Of a stretch of 57,584 nt of DNA, positions 18,265 through 25,570 are shown one piece after another. The DNA comes from Anaerolineae bacterium (GTDB lineage Bacteria > Chloroflexota > Anaerolineae > Aggregatilineales > J027), in assembly GCA_019913005.1 (NCBI GenBank), contig JAIOHL010000291.1:1-57584 (forward strand), read 5' to 3'. Position 1 is the stretch's first letter; each line of letters starts with the position of its first letter. The notes beneath the pieces were generated by a model. That model saw nothing but the letters and a program-made list of their open reading frames with translations, made no database searches and was not told the origin of the DNA. Made by a program: the position numbers and the translations under genes.

Positions 18265-18654
18265 ATGGGCAAGAATGAATGCAAGGTATTAGTTGTTGAT
18301 GATCAATACGACTTTGTTGAAGAAGTCGAGGCAGCATCTGATCAACTCAATCCGCCATGCGAAGTCCGTTGGGCCTCGACCTTCATTGAGGCCAGAGATT
18401 TCCTATTGCAATGGGAGCCCCATATAGTCTTGCTGGATGTGCATATGCCGCCTGATGATAATGTTCTTAGATCATTTCGCTTTTGCTCTTTTATACTCTC
18501 GCATCTGGAAAGTACTGTGATTGTTTTCATAAGTGCAGACTACGAATCTGATTTGGTAAGTACCGCAATTTCAGTGGGCGCACGAGATTACATCTTTAAA
18601 GGAGATTTTGATAAAGACCTCTTGGAGAAACTCAGAAGTGAAGTGGATCCCTAA
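18265..18654 (+). CDS. Stand-alone CheY-like receiver protein
   Basis: This 129-residue protein consists of a receiver domain only. It has the acidic pair in VLVVDDQYD, the phospho-acceptor Asp in LLDVHMPPDD, a Ser in VFISADYES at the Ser/Thr switch position, and a conserved Lys in YIFKGDFD. It has no output domain and no sensor kinase nearby. It lies 47 bases after hsdR on the same strand, without a visible terminator between them and with only a weak ribosome site, so it may be an occasional read-through gene of the restriction operon. It could act by protein-protein contact with a kinase encoded elsewhere. Confidence 0.85.
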   Translation: MGKNECKVLVVDDQYDFVEEVEAASDQLNPPCEVRWASTFIEARDFLLQWEPHIVLLDVHMPPDDNVLRSFRFCSFILSHLESTVIVFISADYESDLVSTAISVGARDYIFKGDFDKDLLEKLRSEVDP

Positions 18655-18690
18655 ATAGTAAAGCGTTAACAAAACCACTGAAAGCTCCGG

Positions 18691-19428
18691 CTAGAAATCG
18701 TCAGGTTTTGGATTGGTGAATTGATCTATATTCATACCTTCATACCATATACTCCCGTTTGGTAATGTGGCTTGATATAAATCAGAGCCTGTAAGGTCTG
18801 CGCCTTCAAGATCCGCATTTAACAAATTTGCGTAGCGGAGATTTGTCCGACTTAGCTTGGCGCTTCTTAGAATGGCGCTAATCAGCAGTGAAGATTCTAA
18901 ATCTGCAGCCGTTAAATCTGCTTGCTGGAGGTTTGCGTTGTGTAAAAACGCATGACCCAATTGAGCTGAACGAAGTATGGCTTTTGTCATATTTGCACTG
19001 TCGAGATTGGCTTGGCGTAGATCCGCGCTATGTAGTATAGCATTTTGAAGATCTGCGTTTGCCAAATATTTCCTGCGTAACATACCATTTGTTATCCACC
19101 CTTTTGCCCTCAATTCATCGACCGCATAAAGTGCACGACGATTATTTCTGCTTCTAAGTTCTTTGATTAGATGTAACTTTTCTCTACGGGCTTCCTTCTG
19201 AGTTGCTTCTAGTTCTAATCTTTTTTCAATTATCCAGTCTATAACTATGAATGTGATGCTCGACCCTATCATTTCAGTTCCAAAATTTAGGAGCAAGCCA
19301 TCCCAATCAGGGCTAATCAATAGTGCTGAAGTGGAAGATAGTGCAGCGAGGGTTAAAATAAAAAGAAAAGCATAAATTCTTAATCTATCAGTAGATTTAA
19401 GCTGCTTCCAATATCTGAATCTACGCAT
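18691..19428 (-). CDS. Membrane-anchored pentapeptide-repeat protein (paralogue)
   Basis: This 245-residue protein has two hydrophobic segments (about 17-37 and 47-66) and a charged Lys/Glu/Arg linker (67-105). About 20 pentapeptide repeats follow (105-225, A(N/D)LxxA type). It ends with the motif LPNGSIWYEGMNIDQFTNPKP. That tail and the overall layout match the pentapeptide protein at 65-1177, so the two look like paralogues. The ATG at 19428 is chosen over an in-frame TTG at 19443 because GGGG and CAGGA lie just upstream of it. Function is unknown. Confidence 0.85.
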   Translation of the reverse strand: MRRFRYWKQLKSTDRLRIYAFLFILTLAALSSTSALLISPDWDGLLLNFGTEMIGSSITFIVIDWIIEKRLELEATQKEARREKLHLIKELRSRNNRRALYAVDELRAKGWITNGMLRRKYLANADLQNAILHSADLRQANLDSANMTKAILRSAQLGHAFLHNANLQQADLTAADLESSLLISAILRSAKLSRTNLRYANLLNADLEGADLTGSDLYQATLPNGSIWYEGMNIDQFTNPKPDDF

Positions 19429-19714
19429 TTTCCTGATCCCCAAAATTTACAGTCAATTCCAGTTATTAATTATTTTTGCTACTATATGAAAAAAACTCCA
19501 TGAGTGCCATACTTGTTTACCTACGTGGTGTCAAGTCGACTGTATCGATTTAAACACCACTCGTGTGCATTCCCACCCGTATTCAATAACTCTAGATCAT
19601 ACTAGAGACCATCGTATCTCACGAAATTTCATTTTCACAAGGGAGATTACCCCAGCAACTCCAAGTTCACCCCATTCGTTTGTGCTTACCTAACTTCTAT
19701 ATTGGTAAACGCTC
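19429..19714. other. Intergenic gap between pentapeptide and nSTAND genes
   Basis: This AT-rich gap of 286 bases lies between two minus-strand genes. I looked for continuation of the nSTAND protein (sensor repeats, membrane segment) in all three minus frames after its stop and found only short, stop-rich frames. It must contain the promoter of the pentapeptide gene, which I cannot place with confidence. Confidence 0.5.
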
Positions 19715-21442
19715 TCATGTCTTCTTGATCCAATAAACCAAAGGTGACCAACTTTGCAATAGAGCTTCATAGGCTGCTTTGATAATCGTGTCATGATCTA
19801 AGTTCCTACGACTTTCAACTAATACCCGAGCCTCTGAAAATGCCTTTACCAATTGAAACACTACTGAATCGTGAGCAGATGAGCCACCAGCCATGCTTTC
19901 CATCAGTTTACTCTTTATACCCCCTGCGCCACCCATCCCCTCATATAGAGCGTAACTAAGTTGTCCACGGGTCTTGTCTGCGTGATAGAGTTGGTCAAGT
20001 AAATAGGCTATAAGAACCAGCGAATAGGGTTCGAGGCCTATATCATGCAAAATCCGCCCCGGCAGTCCTTCTTCGAATTGCAGTCCCGCCCGTTCGGTGG
20101 GTCGGATTATGATGTCCAACAGGGTATCTGTCGGCATAGCTAACGGAAATATCCCCATCTCAAACAACCGCCCCAACGTCGGCACCTCTATGCAGTGAGC
20201 ATAAAAATCTGAACGCATGGTCACCACGACTCGCAACCGCTCAGATTGAACTGCTGTCACCAGCAGTTCGATAAAGGGCAAACGGTAGGGAGACGCGACT
20301 AAAGTGAACAGTTCTTCAAATTGATCTATAAACAGCATTGCCTCCGCCCATGCGGGTTTGTCATTAAAAAGTGATGCCGTTGCAGTCTCCAGTAATGTAG
20401 GTGTATCCTCCAAGAACTCAGTTAATTCCCGCCGGGTGACCCGTACCAACGGCGCGAGTTTAATAGCCAGAGCCTCAAATGGATTATCGCCTACCTCACC
20501 GGGAGTGAAACGCAAGCCCCACCATTGACTATTGACTTTGTCCCAATCTGGCAATATCCAGTCTTTGCTGCCTTCAAGCGCATTAGCAGCTAGGCGTGGC
20601 AAGAGTCCAGCTCCAACCAGTGAGGATTTACCCGATCCGGACGCCCCCACCACCGCGACAAAATGAGTCGTAGAGACTTTCTGCAGCAGGGCATCCGTTT
20701 CACGGCCTCGTCCAAAAAAGATAGGGGCATCAGCGGGAGTAAAGGCTCGCAGGCCGGGAAAAGGTGAGCCGGGCCATAAATCCAGCGCGGGTGGCTTCAA
20801 CTTGGGCGCTATCCCATCCATCGCCGTTTCGTCAAGCCGACGTTTGACCAATACTTTGAGGTGTGATTCAAAGGTACGGCGAAAATCTTCAGGTTTTTCG
20901 TATTCGTTATATCCGTACACAATCACACCAGTAATGGTATCACGAAACTCCGCAAAAAACGCCTCAACTCGCTCCCACTGCTCTGTTTTTTCCTTGCGCT
21001 TGGGGTCTTTAAGCCCAAGGACAGGTTCTTCCGTGCGGCGGTAGACCACAACATCAGGGCGTTTGTACTCACGAGCGGCTCGCATGGCATCAGCATATTC
21101 CCACTCCGTACCAGAATAATACGGCTGACCATCTGGTTTCTGATACTCTGGATGCGGTAGTGGTGTGCCCATACGTGCCCAGAAAATCACCGCCACAATG
21201 TCACATTCAGAGGGTCTGGGTAACCCAGCATCAATGGCCGCTTGGGGTGTCATGGTCGCCAACATCGGGGTACCTGCACCGGGTTTATCCCAAGCTACCA
21301 CTTCAAACGTGACTTTCCCCCGCAACAGAGGGTCATAGGGCAGTTGGTCAATGACTTGAAGGGCGAGGGTGCGTTCATCGCCAACATCACCGGGAGACGA
21401 AACAAAAATCCGCAGATGCAGAGGGGTAGATGGGCTGGTCAT
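19715..21442 (-). CDS. nSTAND1-type NTPase with N-terminal effector-like domain, lacking a sensor domain
   Basis: This 575-residue protein starts with a DUF4062-like or TIR-like domain (about 5-200; LHLRIFVSSPGDVGDER, later GTEWEYADAMRAAREY). The nSTAND1 module begins at about 230 (PFPGLRAFTPADAPIFFGR). Its Walker A is VGASGSGKSS (near 267) and its Walker B is MLFIDQFEELF (near 370), with VVVTMRSDFY as sensor region. STAND ATPases usually oligomerise on ligand binding and activate an effector, often in phage defence or programmed death. The protein ends at YEALLQSWSPLVYWIKKT, exactly where relatives continue into a membrane segment or WD40/TPR sensor. It is either a compact natural variant or a truncation. 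Upstream lies a long intergenic region. Confidence 0.82.
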   Translation of the reverse strand: MTSPSTPLHLRIFVSSPGDVGDERTLALQVIDQLPYDPLLRGKVTFEVVAWDKPGAGTPMLATMTPQAAIDAGLPRPSECDIVAVIFWARMGTPLPHPEYQKPDGQPYYSGTEWEYADAMRAAREYKRPDVVVYRRTEEPVLGLKDPKRKEKTEQWERVEAFFAEFRDTITGVIVYGYNEYEKPEDFRRTFESHLKVLVKRRLDETAMDGIAPKLKPPALDLWPGSPFPGLRAFTPADAPIFFGRGRETDALLQKVSTTHFVAVVGASGSGKSSLVGAGLLPRLAANALEGSKDWILPDWDKVNSQWWGLRFTPGEVGDNPFEALAIKLAPLVRVTRRELTEFLEDTPTLLETATASLFNDKPAWAEAMLFIDQFEELFTLVASPYRLPFIELLVTAVQSERLRVVVTMRSDFYAHCIEVPTLGRLFEMGIFPLAMPTDTLLDIIIRPTERAGLQFEEGLPGRILHDIGLEPYSLVLIAYLLDQLYHADKTRGQLSYALYEGMGGAGGIKSKLMESMAGGSSAHDSVVFQLVKAFSEARVLVESRRNLDHDTIIKAAYEALLQSWSPLVYWIKKT

Positions 21443-21554
21443 AGCATATCCCTTAGAGGGTGATCAATTTCTCTAATAGGATACTCATGCCTTTGCAAAC
21501 TGCCAACTTTTACCTTTGATATTCTTGTCAGTTACTTTCTATTCCGTCACACTG

Positions 21555-21563
21555 TGATATAAT
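21555..21563 (+). promoter_or_regulatory. Extended -10 promoter element
   Basis: TGATATAAT is a perfect TGn plus TATAAT extended -10 element, which can work without a good -35 box (none is seen at the right distance). Transcription would start near 21570 and give a leader of about 350 bases before the PD40 gene. Confidence 0.45.
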
Positions 21564-21680
21564 TAGAACGGTTGTGTGAGAGCAGTAGTTTTGCTTTTGC
21601 CTTTCCCCCTTCCTCGAACTCCCCACCACTGAGCCGCTGTCGAGGATCACGGCCCAGTGATCAAAGGCATATTCTTTTCG

Positions 21681-21706
21681 ACGGCGCACTTCGCGCCGTT
21701 TTGTTT
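21681..21706 (+). terminator. Terminator-like hairpin in the leader
   Basis: ACGGCGC (21681-21687) pairs with GCGCCGT (21693-21699) over a 5-base loop and is followed by TTTTGTTT. The stem and T-run closely match the hairpin after the PD40 gene (24782-24808). In this position it would end a short leader transcript unless bypassed, so it may be an attenuator. Confidence 0.55.
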
Positions 21707-21885
21707 GGAGTCCCCGCGATCCGTCCTACAGGGTAGCTCACCCGAATTTCTCAGATGGCATGATAGATCTTGCCCACCTATTAAGGGAATAAACAAGGAA
21801 GATGTGAGAAATTACTGTGAAATCGTAGTCAAGCGGCATAGGTAATCGTCTTAGAGCGTTCTATAATCTTCTCCATTTCAAACTA

Positions 21886-21904
21886 GATGGTCTGCTTGAC
21901 CATC
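21886..21904 (+). other. Small hairpin next to ribosome site
   Basis: GATGGTC (21886-21892) and GACCATC (21898-21904) form a perfect 7-base-pair stem with a 5-base loop. It ends 7 bases before the GAGGT ribosome site of the PD40 gene and could modulate translation start or protect the mRNA. Confidence 0.4.
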
Positions 21905-21921
21905 CATCTGTGAGGTCTCTT

Positions 21922-24750
21922 ATGAAACTTCAACGCAATATTGTCATTTATTGCCTTTGCATCGCACTCATGGTGGCGCACCTAATGGGGAATTCACCCT
22001 CTGTGCGCTCCCAAGACTCAGCTCCAAAGCGTATCGAATCCGATCACCTCAGCGTGGCCCGTGCGGGTAATTGGACATCGCAAGCGGCAAGCCAAGCCAG
22101 CGGTGGCCGTTATCTGTATTCCAGCGGCGCGGATGACGACGTGTTGACCCTGCAATTTTCCGGCCCGTCTATCGAAGTGATTTTTGTCGCTGGCCCATCA
22201 CTCGGCACGCTGGCGGTTGAAGTGGACGATATAGTACTGCGCACGGTCATCACCACCGCCGACCAGACGGCCTATCAGCAGTCCTCGCGCATTGATTACC
22301 TGAGCGATGAGCCGCATACCTTGAAAGTGTATGCACAGGCGGGCGGTGTTGTGGGGGTTGATGCGTTTGTTATCCCCACCCCTAACCTCTCCCTACTGAG
22401 TGGAGAGGGGAACGCCACTGGTCAACCCCGCGACCCGTTCTGTGCTCCGACGAATCAAATTCATCGGGTGTCGCTGATAAGCATGAGTGGGGAGGCCAAC
22501 TTATCTAGTTCTGCCTCAAAACTTTCAGCTGATGGGCGGTACGTCGTATATGCCTCTGATGCCACGAATTTGTTTACAGGTGACAACAATGCATCTAGGG
22601 ACATATTTGTCTATGATCGGATGACCTGTACAACGAGCGTAGTATCCGTGAGCAGTACCGGGGCAATCGCCGATGGCAATTCCAATAATGCTGCCATCTC
22701 TGGCGATGGACGCTATGTCGCCTTTGACTCTCTGGCCACTAATCTCGTCAGTGGTGATACCAACGGGGAAGTCGATGTCTTTGTGCATGATCGGCAGACC
22801 CATACGACCACGCGCGTCTCAGTTGCTACAGGTGGAATACAATCAACGGGCGGTTTTTCAAGGTTCCCTGCAATTTCTGCCGATGGACGCTATGTCGCCT
22901 TTGACTCTCTGGCCACCAATCTCGTCAGTGGTGATACCAATGTAACAAGGGATGTGTTTGTCCGCGACCTTCAGACAGGTACGACCATTCGTGTCTCTGT
23001 TGCCTCAGATGGAACACAAGCCAACAGCAGTTCATATTATCCACAACTTTCAGCAGATGGACGGTATGTTTCCTTTACTTCGAATGCAACTAACTTAGTG
23101 ACGAATGATACCAATGGCCTTACCGATACATTTGTGCATGATTGTGTCTCCAACACCACCACGCGGGTCTCAGTTGCTACTGGCGGAACACAGGCAGTAT
23201 TGGGATATTCAATGGTTTCGTACATTTCTGGGGATGGCCGTTATGTGGCTTTTGACTCCACAGCAGGCAATCTCGTCCCAGATGATACCAATGGGGAAAC
23301 AGATATTTTTGTGCATGACCGCACGACTAATACAACAAGCCGGATTTCAGTTGCCGATGACGGGGCCCAAAGTAACGGTGCCTCTATTGTTTCTTCTATA
23401 TCAGCCGACGGTCGTTTCGTTGGCTTCGACTCACAAGCTACAAATTTAGTTTTATATGATACCAATGGTACATCAGATAGCTTTATCCATGACCAGAGCG
23501 GCGGTAACACGACCCGCGTTTCCGTATCAGCCGAAGGCGCACAAGGATGGGGCGGTTCTATCTCTATTTCTGGGGATGGTCGTTATGTGTCATTTACGTC
23601 CAATGATCCATACTTGGTGACGGGTGATACCAATAACTCTTCAGATGTATTTGTTGCCCCGGTCAACCCCCTCTTTATCCCTTCAAATTTGGCTGCCACA
23701 ACCATCTCGCAATCCGGCATTCAACTTGTTTGGACGGATAATGCCAGCGATGAAACCAATTATGGGATTGAGCGGTCCCCCAACGACACATCGGGTTGGT
23801 CACAGATCGGCTCGACTGTCGCTAATGTCGCCAGTTTCACCGACACGGTCTATCTGGCCTGCGGCACGACCTACTATTACCGCGTTCGCAGCTACCGCAG
23901 TGGGGATGGCGTCTTTTCGGGCTATTCCAACATCACTCATGCCAACACCGCTCCCTGTCGGCCCGATGCACTCGCGCTCGTCAGCCCGACCACACGCTCG
24001 GCCAATCTCATCCACACCCTGACCAATCCCCCCGCTGGTGGGGATTACAGCCAGTTTGCGACGGGTTTCCCCTACGGCACTGGGGGTCAGTATGTCACGG
24101 GGGACTGGAACGGCGATGGCCTTGATACGCTCGGCGTCTATTGGAATGGCGCGTTTTTCTTTACCAACGACTTTGGCACAGGTGGCACATGGGGTGGCAT
24201 CTGGTTTGGTTTGGGCGGGCAACCTGTGGTGGGTCGCTTTGATGCGACCATCAACCATGATTGTCTGGGGGTCACGGATTCGGGCACATGGACAAATGGG
24301 GATACCTTTTTCGCCCTCTATTTCACCTGCAATCTCACCAGCGGGCCGACACCACCGCTGACCTTCCAATGGCTGAGTATCCTCCTGCCCAATTCACAAG
24401 GGTTCACGGGCACATTCCAGTTTGTGGCGGGGGACTTCAATGGCGATGGGGTGGATTCGGTGGCGGTGCGGCGTGGCGCTTTCATCGCATGGACGAACAT
24501 TCCACCCACCACATTGCTCTCCCAGTTCAATCTGGCTCAATATATCGGCGCACCGGGTACTGGCGATGAAGGCAAAGTTGTGGCAGGCGACTGGGATCGG
24601 AATAACGTGGATTCCTTTGGGCTGGTCTATCAAAACGGCACCTTCTATCGGCGCAATGATGTCGAATGGAACACCGGAGTCTACATTTTGCAGACCTTCA
24701 CCCCATCTGTCGGCACCCCCTTTGATGTCGCCAGCTGGCGACCCAACTGA
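21922..24750 (+). CDS. Secreted PD40 / fibronectin III / FG-GAP protein
   Basis: This protein has 942 residues from the ATG at 21922, which follows GAGGT; an upstream GTG at 21910 overlaps that site and is less likely. A signal peptide (about 5-30) is followed by an N-terminal module (about 35-152; GNWTSQAASQASGG, then VAGPSLGTLAVEVDD and VGVDAFV). The same module occurs in the genes at 50388 and 55654. Residues 182-580 hold about eight PD40/TolB-like beta-propeller repeats with the core SADGRYVAFDS.ATNLV.GDTN. One FN3 domain follows (about 587-680), then FG-GAP-like repeats ([27 protein letters not shown]) to the end. It is probably an exported adhesive or ligand-binding protein. No enzyme motif is seen. 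Confidence 0.85.
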   Translation: MKLQRNIVIYCLCIALMVAHLMGNSPSVRSQDSAPKRIESDHLSVARAGNWTSQAASQASGGRYLYSSGADDDVLTLQFSGPSIEVIFVAGPSLGTLAVEVDDIVLRTVITTADQTAYQQSSRIDYLSDEPHTLKVYAQAGGVVGVDAFVIPTPNLSLLSGEGNATGQPRDPFCAPTNQIHRVSLISMSGEANLSSSASKLSADGRYVVYASDATNLFTGDNNASRDIFVYDRMTCTTSVVSVSSTGAIADGNSNNAAISGDGRYVAFDSLATNLVSGDTNGEVDVFVHDRQTHTTTRVSVATGGIQSTGGFSRFPAISADGRYVAFDSLATNLVSGDTNVTRDVFVRDLQTGTTIRVSVASDGTQANSSSYYPQLSADGRYVSFTSNATNLVTNDTNGLTDTFVHDCVSNTTTRVSVATGGTQAVLGYSMVSYISGDGRYVAFDSTAGNLVPDDTNGETDIFVHDRTTNTTSRISVADDGAQSNGASIVSSISADGRFVGFDSQATNLVLYDTNGTSDSFIHDQSGGNTTRVSVSAEGAQGWGGSISISGDGRYVSFTSNDPYLVTGDTNNSSDVFVAPVNPLFIPSNLAATTISQSGIQLVWTDNASDETNYGIERSPNDTSGWSQIGSTVANVASFTDTVYLACGTTYYYRVRSYRSGDGVFSGYSNITHANTAPCRPDALALVSPTTRSANLIHTLTNPPAGGDYSQFATGFPYGTGGQYVTGDWNGDGLDTLGVYWNGAFFFTNDFGTGGTWGGIWFGLGGQPVVGRFDATINHDCLGVTDSGTWTNGDTFFALYFTCNLTSGPTPPLTFQWLSILLPNSQGFTGTFQFVAGDFNGDGVDSVAVRRGAFIAWTNIPPTTLLSQFNLAQYIGAPGTGDEGKVVAGDWDRNNVDSFGLVYQNGTFYRRNDVEWNTGVYILQTFTPSVGTPFDVASWRPN

Positions 24751-24781
24751 ACCCATCCGTCCTGAAAACACCCTTCCAAAG

Positions 24782-24808
24782 CGGCGCAGCTTGCGCCGTT
24801 TTGTTTTT
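24782..24808 (+). terminator. Rho-independent terminator after PD40 gene
   Basis: CGGCGCA (24782-24788) pairs with TGCGCCG (24792-24798), followed by TTTTGTTTTT. It lies 32 bases after the stop codon. It is nearly identical to the leader hairpin at 21681-21706. Confidence 0.75.
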
Positions 24809-24818
24809 CATATATAAT
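24791..24818 (+). promoter_or_regulatory. Candidate promoter of the phage structural cassette
   Basis: TATAAT (24813-24818) is perfect and TTGCGC (24791-24796) lies 16 bases upstream, overlapping the preceding terminator. It is the only promoter-like sequence found immediately before the cassette. The half-matched -35 box makes it only moderately convincing. Confidence 0.45.
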
Positions 24819-24843
24819 ACGAAGTAACTGAATAAGCACTCAC

Positions 24844-24893
24844 ACAGCCCGTCGGGGATTTTTTGTTGTCCCGGCGGGCTGTTTTGTTTTTTT
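24844..24893 (+). terminator. Strong terminator-like hairpin directly before the phage cassette (candidate attenuator)
   Basis: CAGCCCGTCGGG (24845-24856) pairs with CCCGGCGGGCTG (24870-24881): twelve pairs with a single G-T wobble and a T-rich loop. It is followed by TTTTGTTTTTTT. The T-run ends exactly where the GAGGAG ribosome site of the first cassette gene begins. Because the candidate promoter lies upstream of the hairpin, it would end most transcripts unless an antiterminator acts. Confidence 0.75.
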
Positions 24894-24904
24894 GAGGAGT
24901 CAGG

Positions 24905-25570
24905 ATGGCAGACGGGACTTGGATCGCCGTCATGGGGGTGTGGAGTGCCATTATCACCGGATTGTTTGGGGTGGTGATGTGGCTGCTGAATCGGCCACGC
25001 CATGAAGCCGAAGCCAAACAGGTCGAGGTGCAGGTCTATGGCACGATGCTGTCCACGATGGAGCGCATGTCGGTGGTCTTGGAACAGAAAGAGATGCGCC
25101 TCGAACGTCTGGAAAAACGCCAAGACGAACTCGAAGCCCTGCTGCGCCAGAAGGATGGCCGCATCGCTGAACTGGAAGGGCAGATGGCCGACCTCCAAGT
25201 AGCGATGGCCGCCAAAGACAAACAGATCAGTGACCTTAACCAACTGGTGGTCAGCTTACAAGCCGAAGGCGAGAAAAAAGACCAACGCATCGGCGAACTG
25301 CAAGCGGAAATCGCCGACCTCCAGCGCCAGCGCGACGATGACCGCCGCCATCTGGATCGACTCCAACAGGAGAAAGACCGTTTGGAAGCCGAAGTCGCCC
25401 TGTTACGCGGCGAAAAGGATGACACGGTGGAAATTCTACCGGAAGTCGTCGCGGCGGCGCGAGCGACGGCCCATCCCCCTGAACACCCCTCCCTGATAGG
25501 TGTCAACGCAACCCTTGTGCTCACCGCCCCGGAGAGTGCCATTCGCACCGATGGAGGGATGCCGTCATGA
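24905..25570 (+). CDS. Membrane-anchored coiled-coil protein, first gene of phage cassette
   Basis: This 221-residue protein has an N-terminal membrane segment (about 6-27; WIAVMGVWSAIITGLFGVVMW). A long heptad-rich coiled coil follows (about 45-185), with repeated units such as KDGRIAELEGQMADL and KDKQISDLNQLV. The tail is short and non-helical (185-221). The ribosome site GAGGAG is strong. The stop overlaps the next gene as ATGA. No family is recognised. It could be a membrane-bound scaffold, spanin-like factor or anti-host protein; the sequence does not decide. Confidence 0.75.
   Translation: MADGTWIAVMGVWSAIITGLFGVVMWLLNRPRHEAEAKQVEVQVYGTMLSTMERMSVVLEQKEMRLERLEKRQDELEALLRQKDGRIAELEGQMADLQVAMAAKDKQISDLNQLVVSLQAEGEKKDQRIGELQAEIADLQRQRDDDRRHLDRLQQEKDRLEAEVALLRGEKDDTVEILPEVVAAARATAHPPEHPSLIGVNATLVLTAPESAIRTDGGMPS

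Larger units (their letters stand above)
21443..21921. other. Long divergent intergenic region with structured leader
   Basis: This gap of 479 bases separates the minus-strand nSTAND gene from the plus-strand PD40 gene. It contains an extended -10 promoter (21555-21563), an inverted pair GATCAC...GTGATC near 21640-21660, a terminator-like hairpin (21681-21706), a further TATAAT (21862-21867) without a good -35 box, and a hairpin just before the ribosome site (21886-21904). No credible protein-coding frame is seen; the short open frame at about 21657-21845 has no ribosome site. The transcript leader could be regulatory. Confidence 0.5.

Noticed and set aside
22525-23510. Short-period DNA repeats that could suggest a CRISPR array
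   Set aside because: The repetition is of PD40 protein repeats (about 45 codons) and is degenerate; no conserved direct repeat with unique spacers and no cas genes.
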